Notes: generated from the letters alone by a model not told the origin. Numbered from the stretch's first letter, positions 40,000-49,135 are shown. The stretch: 64,000 nucleotides of DNA from Sphingomonas qomolangmaensis (GCF_024496245.1 NZ_CP101740.1:1797501-1861500); one strand, 5' to 3'. Translations and numbers: made by a program.

Positions 40000-40332
40000 C
40001 TACCCCCGCACCCCGCTCCACCCCAGCCACAACCACCCGACGATCAGCAACGTCCCCCCGATCGGCGTCACCGCACCCAGCCAGCGCGGGGCACCCAGCG
40101 CCATCGCGTAGAGCGTGCCCGCGAACACCAGCCCGCCGGCCAGGAACAGCCACGCCGGCACCCGCGCGCCGAGCTGTAGCACCGCCACCGCCGCCACCGA
40201 ATGGACCAGCTGGTACATGCCGCCGGTGCGCAGCCATTCGGCGGCCTGCGCCTGCGCGCCGTGCGCGCCGAACGCGCCTGCCGCCACCGCCATCGCGCCC
40301 GAAAGCCCCGCCAGCACCACGATGATGTTCAT
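40000..40332 (-). CDS. DUF423 small membrane protein
   Basis: A 110-residue protein with four membrane helices; the start MNIIVVLAGLSGAMAVAAGA and the following FGAHGAQA are the DUF423 signature. Function unknown. Its start overlaps the end of the Kef-type antiporter gene by 4 bases (ATGA), so it is the last gene of the radA-cvpA-scaffold-antiporter operon. Confidence 0.85.
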   Translation of the reverse strand: MNIIVVLAGLSGAMAVAAGAFGAHGAQAQAAEWLRTGGMYQLVHSVAAVAVLQLGARVPAWLFLAGGLVFAGTLYAMALGAPRWLGAVTPIGGTLLIVGWLWLGWSGVRG

Positions 40333-42104
40333 TCCGCTTCCTCCGCCTGGCGCTGCTGGCGCGCCTGCGAGAACATCTCGTCGCGGCCGGCATAGATGCT
40401 GCCGCTGTCGGCCTGCAGCTTCAGCCGCGCTTCGTCGAGCCGCCGATATTCGTCCTCGGTCCGCTCGACCTCGCCCTCGTCGACCCCGACGCACGCCATC
40501 GCCAGCCGCGCCATCGCGATCGCCGATTCATAGACTTCGCGGACCGTCGCCTCGACCGGCGCGCCCGCCAGCCGCATCACCGCGCGGCGATCGACCACGC
40601 GCAGGAATTGCGAGGGCTGCGGGAAGGCCTGCTTGATCGCGGTCAGCGCCTCGGTATCGAGCTGGTCGCCGTCGAGGCAGAACATCAGCAGCTCGGCATC
40701 GGCGGCGCCGGCCAGCCGCAACAGGTCGATCCGGGTGCCGTCGCCATAATAGACCTTCATGCCGAAATCGCCCGCGATCTCGATCGTCTCGGGGTCGGTG
40801 TCGATGATCGTTACCGACAGCCCCTGGCCGATCAGCATCTGCGCCACCGTCTGGCCGAAGCGGCCATAGCCGACCACCACCGCGCTGGCGCCGTCGTGGC
40901 GCGGCGGATCGAGCGCCGATCCGTCGCCCGTGGCGGGCTCGGCACGGAAGCGCTTGGTGAACATCATCAGGAACGGCGTGGTCGCCATCGATAGCGTGAT
41001 GATCGCGCCGAACACGCTCGCCGCCTCGGGTTCGATCAGGAACGCCGCCTGCGCCTGCGCGAACAGCACGAAGCCGAATTCGCCGCCCTGGCTCAGCAAC
41101 ATGCCGAGCGCCAGCGCGGGTCGCCACGCCATCCGGAACAACAGCCCCAACCCGAAGATCACCGCACCCTTGGTTACGATCAGCGCCAGCGCCATGCCGA
41201 ACACGAACAGCGGCCGCTCGGCGATCGCGCCGAGGTCGAGGAGCATGCCGACCGCGAGGAAGAACAACCCCAGCAGGATCGAGCGGAACGGTTCGACATC
41301 GGCCTCGAGCTCGTGGCGATACGGGCTGTCGGCGAGCATCACCCCCGCGACGAACGCGCCGAGCGCCATCGACAGCCCCAGCGCCTGCATGATCGCCGCC
41401 GATGCGATGACGGTGAACAGCCCGGCGAACACGAACATCTCGCGCTCGCCCAGATTGCCGATCAGCGTGAACAATGGCCGCAGGATGAAGCGGCCGGCCA
41501 GGATCAGGCCGATGACCGCGAGCACAGTGTTGACCGCGAGCAGCCAGCCCGGCGGGCCGGCGGCATCGGCGGGGTTGCGCGACATCGCCGCGACGATGGT
41601 GATCAGCGGAACGATCGACAGGTCCTGGAGCAGCAGGATCGAAAAGGCGCGCTCGCCGAATGGTGTCTTCAACCGCCCCGCCGATTGCAGCATCGGCAAC
41701 ACCTGCGCGGTCGACGACAAGGCGAGCGGCAGCCCGAGCGCGAAGGCGGCGGCGAGCGAGAACCCCGCCCCGCCCCAGATCACCGCGCTCACCGCCAGCC
41801 CGCACAGCACGACCTGCAGCAGCCCGAGCCCGAAAATATCGTGCCGAAGCCGCCACAGCCGCTGCGGACTGAGCTCGAGCCCGACGAGGAACAGCAGCAA
41901 TGTGATCCCGAGCTCGGCGAACCCCAGCTTGCTCTCGGCATCGCCGACCAGCCCGAGCACTTGCGGCCCGACCACGGCGCCCGCGACCAGATAGCCGAGC
42001 GTCGCACCCAGCCCCAGCTTGCGGAACAGCAGCACGAAGATCAGCGCCGCGCCGAGCAGCGGCGCGAATTCGCGAACGAAGCTCAGTTCGCCATGCGCTT
42101 CCAT
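40329..42104 (-). CDS. Kef-type monovalent cation:proton antiporter (CPA2 family)
   Basis: A 591-residue membrane antiporter: about 12 helices in the first 380 residues (GLELSPQRLWRLRHDIFGLG and LGAFVAGVMLADS are typical), then an RCK/TrkA-N domain with the nucleotide motif VVVGYGRFGQTVAQMLI and the acidic end of the strand TIIDTDPETI, and a helical acidic tail. Such proteins export potassium in exchange for protons, often controlled by glutathione adducts or NADH. It overlaps the scaffold gene upstream and the DUF423 gene downstream by 4 bases each. Confidence 0.88.
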   Translation of the reverse strand: MEAHGELSFVREFAPLLGAALIFVLLFRKLGLGATLGYLVAGAVVGPQVLGLVGDAESKLGFAELGITLLLFLVGLELSPQRLWRLRHDIFGLGLLQVVLCGLAVSAVIWGGAGFSLAAAFALGLPLALSSTAQVLPMLQSAGRLKTPFGERAFSILLLQDLSIVPLITIVAAMSRNPADAAGPPGWLLAVNTVLAVIGLILAGRFILRPLFTLIGNLGEREMFVFAGLFTVIASAAIMQALGLSMALGAFVAGVMLADSPYRHELEADVEPFRSILLGLFFLAVGMLLDLGAIAERPLFVFGMALALIVTKGAVIFGLGLLFRMAWRPALALGMLLSQGGEFGFVLFAQAQAAFLIEPEAASVFGAIITLSMATTPFLMMFTKRFRAEPATGDGSALDPPRHDGASAVVVGYGRFGQTVAQMLIGQGLSVTIIDTDPETIEIAGDFGMKVYYGDGTRIDLLRLAGAADAELLMFCLDGDQLDTEALTAIKQAFPQPSQFLRVVDRRAVMRLAGAPVEATVREVYESAIAMARLAMACVGVDEGEVERTEDEYRRLDEARLKLQADSGSIYAGRDEMFSQARQQRQAEEAE

Positions 42105-42544
42105 CAGCCGGCGAATTCGCGCCGGTGGGTCGCCGCTTGCGCCGCGGCTTCTGCCGCCGCCTCGAACGCCAGCCGGATCGAGGCGTGGCGCGCGCTGTGC
42201 GGCAGCGCGGGGGTGAACAATTCGAGCCGCGGCCAGTCGGGCGGCGTGTCGCCGCCGGCCAGCCATGCCGCGAGCGCATCGCTCGCAGCAGCGATCTCCT
42301 TGGGCGTCCGACCGACGACGTGCTCGGCGAGCAGCGCGCTCGATGCCTGGCCGAGCGCGCAGGCGCGCACGAGCATGCCGAGCTCGCCGACGCGGCCCTC
42401 CTCGTCGAGGTTGACGTCGATCGTCACCCGGCTGCCGCAGATCGGCGAGCGTTTCTCGACGCTCGCCATCGGCGAATCGAGCCGCTGCTGGAACGGCACG
42501 GTCGCGGCGAGCCGCAGGATGTCGGTGTTGTAGAGCGTAGTCAC
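42104..42544 (-). CDS. Iron-sulfur cluster assembly scaffold-like protein (IscU/NifU N-terminal fold)
   Basis: A protein of about 146 residues with YNTDILRLAATVPFQQRL, RSPICGSRVTIDVNLD and RACALGQASSALLAEHVVG, the conserved stretches of the IscU family, including two of the three usual cluster cysteines. The third cysteine position, near the C-terminus, appears replaced in PALPHSARHASI, so it may hold or pass on clusters differently. I place the start at GTG 42544, giving TTLYNTDIL, as no ATG is near. It overlaps the antiporter gene by 4 bases (ATGA). Confidence 0.8.
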   Translation of the reverse strand: MTTLYNTDILRLAATVPFQQRLDSPMASVEKRSPICGSRVTIDVNLDEEGRVGELGMLVRACALGQASSALLAEHVVGRTPKEIAAASDALAAWLAGGDTPPDWPRLELFTPALPHSARHASIRLAFEAAAEAAAQAATHRREFAG

Positions 42545-42587
42545 CGTATCGATGTAGGCGACGGCAAGGCTTTGCGCGAGAGGGCGT

Positions 42588-43133
42588 CTACTTCTTGCGC
42601 GGGGCATCGTCGAGGAAGGGGAACACCGGCTGGCCGCGGCGGCGACGGTCGACGAACTCGGCGATGCTCGCGCTGGTGGCGTTGAGCAGCGGATAGGTGC
42701 GCGCGCTTTTGATCCAGTCGGGCCGTCGCGCCGGGCCGCCATTGACGGTATCGAGCACCAGCACGACCAGGATGAACGCCAGGCTGACCAGGATCACCGC
42801 CTTGAGCATCCCGAACCCGAACCCAAGCGCGCGATCGACCGGCCCGAGCACCGACGTGCGCGTCCGCTTGCCCACCGCGTTGGCGATCAGCTTGCCTCCC
42901 AGATAGGTCACCCCGAACAGGATCGACAGCGCCAGCACCGCCGCCCCCGAGCTGGTGCCGACCCAGTCGACCATCATCGCCGACAAGGGAGTGTGGAACA
43001 GCCGCACGACGAACGCGACCAGCAGCCAGGTGAGCAGCGACAGCACCTCGGTGACGAAGCCGCGCATCGCGCCGAGCACCGCTGCGCTACCGACGGCGAG
43101 CAGGACGACGATATCGAGGGCGGTCAGGTCCAT
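42588..43133 (-). CDS. cvpA: CvpA family membrane protein
   Basis: A 181-residue protein with four hydrophobic segments; opening MDLTALDIVVLLAVGSAAVL and RGFVTEVLSLLTWL are CvpA hallmarks, together with DRALGFGFGMLKAVI. CvpA is linked to colicin V export and biofilm or stress phenotypes; its exact function is unknown. It follows radA by 30 bases, the usual neighbour in alphaproteobacteria. Confidence 0.9.
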   Translation of the reverse strand: MDLTALDIVVLLAVGSAAVLGAMRGFVTEVLSLLTWLLVAFVVRLFHTPLSAMMVDWVGTSSGAAVLALSILFGVTYLGGKLIANAVGKRTRTSVLGPVDRALGFGFGMLKAVILVSLAFILVVLVLDTVNGGPARRPDWIKSARTYPLLNATSASIAEFVDRRRRGQPVFPFLDDAPRKK

Positions 43134-43163
43134 GGCGTGCGTTCCAGATTGCTTGCCGCGCCG

Positions 43164-44537
43164 CTAGCCGCGCGCCAGCATATGGTCAACGAAGGCGCCC
43201 AAGTTCTTGAACCCGGCCAGCTTCATCGTGCCGGGCTCGGTGGCCTGCGCGCTGGGCAGCAGCGCGCTGGCGAAGCCCAATTTGGCGGCTTCCTTCAGCC
43301 GCAGATTGGCGTGGGCGACGGGGCGGATCTCGCCCGACAGCGCGATTTCGCCGAACCCGACCGAATCGACGGGCACTGCGCGTTCGGACAGCGCCGACAC
43401 CAACGCCGCGGCCACCGCGAGATCAGCCGCCGGGTCCTGCACGCGATAGCCGCCGGCGATGTTGAGATACACTTCGCAGGTCGAAAAGCTGAGCCCACAG
43501 CGCGCTTCGAGCACCGCTAGGATCATCGCCAGCCGTCCCGAATCCCAGCCGACCACCGCGCGACGCGGGGTCGCTCCGCTGGCCAGCCGGACGATCAACG
43601 CCTGGACTTCGACCAGCACCGGGCGGGTGCCCTCTAGCGCGGGAAACACCACGGTGCCGGTGACGCTTTCGTCGCGCGAGGTGAGGAACAGCGACGATGG
43701 GTTGGCGATCTCGCTCAGCCCCTGCGTCTCCATCGAGAACACCCCGATCTCGTCGGTGCCGCCGAAGCGGTTCTTGATCGCACGCAGGATGCGATATTGG
43801 TGGCTGCGCTCGCCCTCGAACGCCAGCACGGTATCGACCATATGCTCCATCACCCGCGGCCCGGCGAGGCTGCCGTCCTTGGTAACGTGGCCGACCAGCA
43901 CGACGGCGGTGCCGCGCTCCTTGGCGAAGCGGATCAGCTCGCCCGCCGATGCGCGCACCTGGCTGACGGTGCCCGCCGCGCCCTCGATCAGGTCCGAATG
44001 CATCGTCTGGATCGAATCGATCACCAGCAGATCGGGCGCCGCGGCGCCGCCAAAGCTCGTGAGGATGTCGCGCACCGAGGTCGCCGCCGCGAGCTGCACC
44101 GGCGCATTGCCGAGCCCCAACCGCCGCGCGCGCAGCCGCACCTGGTCGGCAGCCTCCTCGCCCGAGACATAGGCAACCGACTTGCCCGCCAGCGCCAGCT
44201 TGGCCGCCGCCTGGAGCAGCAAGGTCGACTTGCCGATCCCCGGATCGCCGCCGATCAGCGTCGCCGAGGATTCGACGAATCCGCCCCCCAGCGCGCGATC
44301 GAGCTCGGCGATGCCCGTCGCCATGCGCTCGGGGAGCGCGATTTCGCTGTCGAGCCCCGACAGCAGGATCGGCCGCCCGCCGCCCTGCAGATTATGCCGC
44401 GCAGAAAACGCGGTGACGACCGCACCGGCATCCTCGACCAGCGTATTCCACTCGCCGCAATCGGCGCATTGGCCCGCCCATTTCGACGTCGCCGATCCGC
44501 ACGCCTGGCAGACATATTTCTTCTGGGGCTTGGCCAT
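43164..44537 (-). CDS. radA: DNA repair protein RadA
   Basis: A 457-residue RecA-like ATPase: N-terminal C4 zinc finger (CQACGSATSKWAGQCADC, about 9-26), Walker A GGDPGIGKSTLLLQ, the RadA-specific KNRFG motif (in IKNRFGGTDEIG) and a C-terminal Lon-protease-like domain. RadA drives branch migration in homologous recombination. ATG 44537 is chosen because MAKPQKKYVCQACG is the standard start. It is the first gene of the radA-cvpA string. Confidence 0.95.
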   Translation of the reverse strand: MAKPQKKYVCQACGSATSKWAGQCADCGEWNTLVEDAGAVVTAFSARHNLQGGGRPILLSGLDSEIALPERMATGIAELDRALGGGFVESSATLIGGDPGIGKSTLLLQAAAKLALAGKSVAYVSGEEAADQVRLRARRLGLGNAPVQLAAATSVRDILTSFGGAAAPDLLVIDSIQTMHSDLIEGAAGTVSQVRASAGELIRFAKERGTAVVLVGHVTKDGSLAGPRVMEHMVDTVLAFEGERSHQYRILRAIKNRFGGTDEIGVFSMETQGLSEIANPSSLFLTSRDESVTGTVVFPALEGTRPVLVEVQALIVRLASGATPRRAVVGWDSGRLAMILAVLEARCGLSFSTCEVYLNIAGGYRVQDPAADLAVAAALVSALSERAVPVDSVGFGEIALSGEIRPVAHANLRLKEAAKLGFASALLPSAQATEPGTMKLAGFKNLGAFVDHMLARG

Positions 44538-44589
44538 GGAGCAGAGGTAGCGCGGGAGGAACGAAAAGGGAATACCGCCCCAGGACATC

Positions 44590-44710
44590 CGTCACCCCAA
44601 CAGCCGTCACCCCAGCGAAAGCTACCGTCACCCCAGCGAAAGCTGGGGTCTTCCCGTGTCGGTCGGCGCGCTCTCCAACCGCGAGACCCCAGCGTTCGCT
44701 GGGGTGACGG
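44590..44710. repeat. Palindromic repeat, family B, with partial tandem duplication
   Basis: The left arm CGTCACCCCAGCGAAAGCT occurs here as a full copy preceded by two truncated ones (GTCACCCCAACAGC at 44590 and CGTCACCCCAGCGAAAGCT at 44605), followed by the centre and the right arm ending GGGGTGACGG at 44710. It fills the gap between the radA start and the DUF2945 stop. Confidence 0.85.
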
Positions 44711-44724
44711 TAGGAGGCGAAGGG

Positions 44725-44943
44725 TCACCCCCCGCTCAATTCGCTCCCGCGTTTGAGTACCTGGTCGCCATCCTCCTGCGCGATCAGATACGCCGGATTG
44801 TCGGTCGTGCCGTTCTTGACCACCTTCGATCCCTTGAGCGTCCGCTGCACCCGGCGATCGAAGCGTTCCTCGACCTTGCCGTGCGCCGCACCGCTGCCCC
44901 AATTCCACTTCACCTTCTGGCCCTTGCGAAATGCATTCGACAT
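44725..44943 (-). CDS. DUF2945 (HVA1-type Tudor-like) small protein
   Basis: A 72-residue basic protein with the DUF2945 pattern: FRKGQKVKWNWGSGAAHGKV at about 5-24, KVVKNGTTDNPAYLI later and QEDGDQVLKRGSEL at the end. DUF2945 forms a small SH3/Tudor-like barrel of unknown binding partner. ATG 44943. It stands alone between a repeat and the divergent glycosyltransferase gene. Confidence 0.85.
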   Translation of the reverse strand: MSNAFRKGQKVKWNWGSGAAHGKVEERFDRRVQRTLKGSKVVKNGTTDNPAYLIAQEDGDQVLKRGSELSGG

Positions 44944-45037
44944 CGACGGCTCCCGATCTGGATGACGAAGCAAAACCCGCGATCGGCGATGATCGTTCCG
45001 GTGGCAAACCGCGCTCGGTACGGCTAGATGCCCGGCG

Positions 45038-46186
45038 ATGCATGCTTCCAATCTCCGCGTGGCGCTGTTCAGCGGCAACTATAATTATGTCCGCGACGGC
45101 GCGAACCAGGCGCTCAACCTGCTGGCGGGGCATTTGCTGCGCGCCGGGGTGACGCTGCGCGTCTATTCGCCGACGGTAGCAGAGCCAGCGTTCGAGCCGA
45201 CCGGCGACCTGATCGGCGTCCCCGCGCTCGCCTTTCCCGGACGCAGCGAATATCGGCTGGGGTTGGGATTGCCCAAGGCGATCCGGCGCGATCTGGAAGC
45301 CTTCGCCCCCGACATCGTCCATGTCTCGGTGCCCGATATCACCGGGCATCGCGTGGTCCGCTGGGCGCACGAGAACGATATCCCCTCGCTTGGATCGGTG
45401 CACACGCGGTTCGAGACCTATCCGCGCTATTACAAGGCTGCGTTTCTCGAGCCGCTCGCGGTGAATCTGTCGAAGCGCTTCTACAATCGAGTCGATCATG
45501 TCGTGGTGCCCGGCGAGGGCATGCGCGACCTGCTGCGCGAATGGGGGGTGACGACGCCGATCGACATCTGGTCGCGCGGGGTGAACCATGCGCGCTTCAA
45601 TCCGGCGATGCGCAGCCTCGAATGGCGCCGCGGGCTCGGCATCGCCGACGATGAGGTCGCGGTGAGCTTCCTCGGCCGGCTGGTGCTCGAAAAGGGGCTC
45701 GACATCTTCGCCGACGTGGTGCGCGAGCTCGAGCGGCGCGGGGTGCGCCACCGCGTGCTGGTGATCGGCGAAGGTCCCGCGCGCGAATGGTTCGCCAAGC
45801 ATGTGCCAAGCGCGGTGTTCGCGGGCTTCCAGTCGGGCGACGATTTGGGCCGCGCGGTCGCGTCGATGGACGTGTTCTTCAACCCTTCGGTCACCGAAAC
45901 CTTCGGCAATGTGACGCTCGAGGCGATGGCGGCGGGGGTGCCGGTGGTCGCGGCGCGCGCGACCGGCGCGGTCGGCTTGGTCGATCCGGGGGTCACCGGC
46001 GCATTGGTCGAACCGCGCGATGTCGGCGCCTATGCCGACGCGATCGAGCGATATTGCCGTGACGATGCCGCGCGGCGGACCGCGGGGGCTGCGGGCCATG
46101 CCAAGGCGCAGGGCTATCAATGGGACCGGATCAACCAGGTCGTGCTCGACGCGTATCTCGAAACGATCGCACGGCGGGCGCGCTAG
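45038..46186 (+). CDS. Glycosyltransferase, GT4 family (SqdX/MgtA-like)
   Basis: A 382-residue GT-B glycosyltransferase. The N-terminal domain has FSGNYNYVRDGANQALNLLA and VRWAHENDIPSLGSVHTRFE, and the C-terminal sugar-nucleotide domain has FLGRLVLEKGLDIFADVV and the EX7E pattern in VTETFGNVTLEAMAAGVPVV. Closest recognised relatives transfer sugars to diacylglycerol or phosphoinositol-like lipids (SqdX, MgtA, PimB). The lipid acceptor is unknown, but glycolipids such as glycosphingolipids are envelope components in sphingomonads, so an envelope role is likely. Confidence 0.82.
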   Translation: MHASNLRVALFSGNYNYVRDGANQALNLLAGHLLRAGVTLRVYSPTVAEPAFEPTGDLIGVPALAFPGRSEYRLGLGLPKAIRRDLEAFAPDIVHVSVPDITGHRVVRWAHENDIPSLGSVHTRFETYPRYYKAAFLEPLAVNLSKRFYNRVDHVVVPGEGMRDLLREWGVTTPIDIWSRGVNHARFNPAMRSLEWRRGLGIADDEVAVSFLGRLVLEKGLDIFADVVRELERRGVRHRVLVIGEGPAREWFAKHVPSAVFAGFQSGDDLGRAVASMDVFFNPSVTETFGNVTLEAMAAGVPVVAARATGAVGLVDPGVTGALVEPRDVGAYADAIERYCRDDAARRTAGAAGHAKAQGYQWDRINQVVLDAYLETIARRAR

Positions 46187-46293
46187 TCCCCCTCCCGCTT
46201 GCGGGAGGGGCTAGGGGTGGGGCCATCCTCGAACGAAACGCTTGGTAAGACATCGAGCCCACCCCCGACCTCTCCCGCAAGCGCGAGGGGGGA
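46187..46293. repeat. Palindromic repeat, family A
   Basis: Begins directly after the TAG stop of the glycosyltransferase gene with TCCCCCTCCCGCTTGCGGGA and ends GCAAGCGCGAGGGGGGA; ends pair, and the left arm folds on itself. It shares CCCTCCCGCTTGCGGGAGGG with the copies at 21107 and 22627. It separates the glycosyltransferase gene from rarA. Confidence 0.8.
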
Positions 46294-46335
46294 AGAAGCC
46301 TCGCGCAAGCCGGCGATCGCGCCTATCTGGCGGTC

Positions 46336-47652
46336 ATGGCCGATCTTTTCGGGGACTCCGCTCCCCCGCCCCCTGCCCGACCCGCCCCCGACGCACCGCT
46401 CGCCGACCGGCTGCGCCCCGCCAATCTGGGCGAAGTCGTCGGCCAGGACCACCTGACCGGCCCCGAAGGCGCGATCGGGCGGATGGTCGCGGCGGGCAAG
46501 CTGTCGTCGATCATCCTGTGGGGCCCACCGGGCACCGGCAAGACCACGATCGCGCGGTTGCTCGCCGACGCGGTCGGGCTTCGCTATGCGCAGATCTCGG
46601 CGGTGTTTTCGGGCGTTGCCGATCTGAAAAAGGTCTTCGCCGAAGCGCACGAACATGCCCGAATCGGAAAGCGCACCTTGTTGTTCGTCGACGAGATCCA
46701 TCGCTTCAATCGCGCGCAGCAGGACGGCTTCCTGCCCTATGTCGAGGACGGCACCGTCACGCTGGTGGGCGCGACGACCGAGAACCCGTCGTTCGAACTC
46801 AACGCCGCCTTGCTCAGCCGCGCGCAGGTGCTGATCCTCCACCGCCTCGACGCCGCCGCGCTCGACACGTTACTGGCGCGTGCCGAAGCGATCGAAGACC
46901 GCAGCCTGCCGCTCGATCCCGACGCCCGCGCGGCCTTGGTCGCCAGCGCCGATGGCGATGGCCGCTTCCTGCTCAACCAGGCCGAGACCCTGTTCTCGAT
47001 CCAGCTTGAGACCCCGCTCGACCCCGCCGGGCTGTCGGCACTGCTCCAGCGCCGCGTCGCGGTGTACGACAAGGATCGCGAGGGGCATTACAACCTCATT
47101 TCGGCGCTGCACAAATCGCTGCGCGGATCGGACCCGCAGGCATCGCTCTATTATCTCGCGCGGATGATCACCGCGGGCGAGGAGCCACTCTACGTGCTGC
47201 GCCGGCTGGTCCGCTTCGCCAGCGAAGACATCGGCCTCGCCGATCCGCAGGCGCTGGTGCAATGCCTCGCCGCCAAGGACGCCTATGACTTCCTGGGCAG
47301 TCCCGAGGGCGAACTCGCGATCGCGCAGGCGTGCCTCTATTGCGCGACCGCGCCAAAATCGAACGCCGCGTACAAGGCGCAAAAGGCCGCGTGGCGCAGC
47401 GCCAGGGAAACCGGGTCGCTGATGCCGCCGCAGAACATCCTCAACGCGCCAACGAAGCTGATGAAGGACATCGGCTATGGCAAGGGCTATGCCTATGACC
47501 ATGATGCCGAAGGGGGCTTTTCGGGAGCCAATTACTGGCCCGCCGAACTGCCCCCACAACGCTTCTACGCGCCCACCGATCGCGGGTTCGAAAAGCGCGT
47601 GGCCGAGCGGATGGCGTGGTGGGAGGAAGCAAGGAATGCGCGTGAAGGTTAG
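46336..47652 (+). CDS. rarA: Replication-associated recombination protein A
   Basis: A 438-residue AAA+ ATPase of the RarA/MgsA/WRNIP1 family, which acts at stalled replication forks. Walker A is LWGPPGTGKTTIAR (about 62-75), Walker B FVDEIHRFN, sensor stretch GATTENPSFELN, and the C-terminal tetramerisation domain has FASEDIGLADPQAL and GYAYDHDAEGGFSGANYWP. ATG 46336. The gene end overlaps the serine hydrolase start by 17 bases. Confidence 0.95.
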   Translation: MADLFGDSAPPPPARPAPDAPLADRLRPANLGEVVGQDHLTGPEGAIGRMVAAGKLSSIILWGPPGTGKTTIARLLADAVGLRYAQISAVFSGVADLKKVFAEAHEHARIGKRTLLFVDEIHRFNRAQQDGFLPYVEDGTVTLVGATTENPSFELNAALLSRAQVLILHRLDAAALDTLLARAEAIEDRSLPLDPDARAALVASADGDGRFLLNQAETLFSIQLETPLDPAGLSALLQRRVAVYDKDREGHYNLISALHKSLRGSDPQASLYYLARMITAGEEPLYVLRRLVRFASEDIGLADPQALVQCLAAKDAYDFLGSPEGELAIAQACLYCATAPKSNAAYKAQKAAWRSARETGSLMPPQNILNAPTKLMKDIGYGKGYAYDHDAEGGFSGANYWPAELPPQRFYAPTDRGFEKRVAERMAWWEEARNAREG

Positions 47653-49135
47653 GACTATTGCCCCATCCCCGTTCGTGCTGAGCTTGTCGAAGCACGCCCC
47701 GCAGCCGCAACCCGCGCACCAGCGGAAGGTTCGGGCCGCCCTTCGACAAGCTCAGGGCGAACGGTGGTTGGGAGCGCTAGTACTAATGCTGGTCGCCACC
47801 CCCGCCGCCGCCCAGCAAACCACCCCCGCCGCCCCCGCACCCTATGACCGCGCGATCGCCGCCGGTTACAAGGCCGCGATGCTGTGCAGCGGCATCTTCA
47901 ACGCCGGCCGCAGCGAAGCGCAGATCGAGGCCGACGAACTAGCGGGCATCTACCCGCAATATCAGCCGCTGCTGCCCGAGCTTCCCGCCGCCATCGATCG
48001 CACCACCGGCGTCGTCAGCGTCACGTTCGACCCGCAACTCCCACCGCGCCGCGCGGTGTTCGCAAAGGGCCGCGGCTGTGTCGGCCAGCCGATCGGCGCG
48101 GTGCCGTCGCCGGTCGCCACCAGCTACGCCACCCCGCCCGGTCCCGCCCCGGCCAACCCCGCGCGCTGGCCGCAAGGCGACGCGGGCATCGCCCCGCGCC
48201 CCTCGCGCGCCTTGGCGGCGGCGGTCGATCGCGCCTTCACCGGCGGCTTCGGCGAAGGCGCCAAGACCGCCGGCGTGGTGATCGTCCGCGACGGCGCGAT
48301 CGTCGCCGAACGCTATGCCGATGGCTTCGGCCCGTTCGTGTCGAACCGCACCTGGTCGGTCGCAAAGAGCATCGCCGGCACGCTGGCAGGAATCGCGGTC
48401 AAGAACGGCGCAGCCAAGGTCGATCAGCCCGCGCGGATCGCCGCATGGCGCGACGAGCCGAGCCCCAACGCACGCCGCCAGATCACCCTCGACAACCTGC
48501 TCCGCATGGCGAGCGGGCTGCACAGCGCGACCGCGGGCAACCGTACCGACGCGATCTATTTCGGCGGCACCGCGGTGACCGAGGAGACCACCGGCTGGCC
48601 GGTAGAAGCCAAACCCGGCACCCGCTTCCGCTACGCCAATAACGACATCCTGTTGGCGGTCCTGTCGCTGCGCGAGGGCATGGGCGACGCGCGCTATGCG
48701 ACCTTGCCCGACACCGCGCTGTTCGCGCCGCTGGGCATGGCGCACACCGTCGCCGAACAGGATTGGCGCGGCAATTTCATCCTGTCGAGCCAGGTCTGGT
48801 CGACCGCGCGCGACCTGGCGCGGCTCGGTGAGTTCTGGCGCGCCGACGGAGTCTGGCAGGGCAAGCGCCTGCTGCCCGAGGGCTGGATGCGCTACATGAC
48901 CGCCCCGACCGGCCCGCAGCCCGCCACCGGCCCCGGCTATGGCGCGACGATGTGGCTGTTCGGCCCCGAACAGGGCCTTCCCGCCGGCAGCTACGCCGCG
49001 CAGGGCAATCGCGGCCAATATGTCATGGTGATCCCCTCGAAGCGGCTGGTGGTCGTCCGACGGGGCGAGGACCCCGGCAGCGCGCGCTTCGACATCGCCG
49101 GCTTCGCCAAGGCGGTGGCCGAGGTGATCGACTGA
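47636..49135 (+). CDS. Secreted serine hydrolase (beta-lactamase/class C family), with repeat-encoded N-terminal segment
   Basis: A 499-residue protein from ATG 47636, seven bases after a strong GGAGGAA site and inside the end of rarA. The first residues MRVKVRTIAPSP are followed by about 32 residues encoded by a family C repeat, then a signal-peptide core (WLGALVLMLVATPAAAQ). The catalytic domain has Ser241-Val-Ala-Lys244 (TWSVAKSIAG) and Tyr333-Ala-Asn335, the SxxK and YxN motifs of class C beta-lactamases and esterases. If translation starts at TTG 47768 instead, the signal core would lack a basic start. Substrate unknown; many relatives are esterases, not beta-lactamases. Confidence 0.82.
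   Translation: MRVKVRTIAPSPFVLSLSKHAPQPQPAHQRKVRAALRQAQGERWLGALVLMLVATPAAAQQTTPAAPAPYDRAIAAGYKAAMLCSGIFNAGRSEAQIEADELAGIYPQYQPLLPELPAAIDRTTGVVSVTFDPQLPPRRAVFAKGRGCVGQPIGAVPSPVATSYATPPGPAPANPARWPQGDAGIAPRPSRALAAAVDRAFTGGFGEGAKTAGVVIVRDGAIVAERYADGFGPFVSNRTWSVAKSIAGTLAGIAVKNGAAKVDQPARIAAWRDEPSPNARRQITLDNLLRMASGLHSATAGNRTDAIYFGGTAVTEETTGWPVEAKPGTRFRYANNDILLAVLSLREGMGDARYATLPDTALFAPLGMAHTVAEQDWRGNFILSSQVWSTARDLARLGEFWRADGVWQGKRLLPEGWMRYMTAPTGPQPATGPGYGATMWLFGPEQGLPAGSYAAQGNRGQYVMVIPSKRLVVVRRGEDPGSARFDIAGFAKAVAEVID
47669..47764. repeat. Palindromic repeat, family C, at the 5' end of the hydrolase gene
   Basis: Arms 47669-47692 (CCGTTCGTGCTGAGCTTGTC...) and 47741-47764 (...GCTCAGGGCGAACGG) pair with two mismatches. 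The element is 96 bases, exactly 32 codons, and is open in the frame of the hydrolase. The other copy at 14760 is non-coding. Confidence 0.85.

Noticed and set aside
47477..47635. Earlier start for the serine hydrolase within rarA.
   Set aside because: It would overlap rarA by more than 170 bases and adds residues with no secretory character; ATG 47636 has a much better ribosome binding site.
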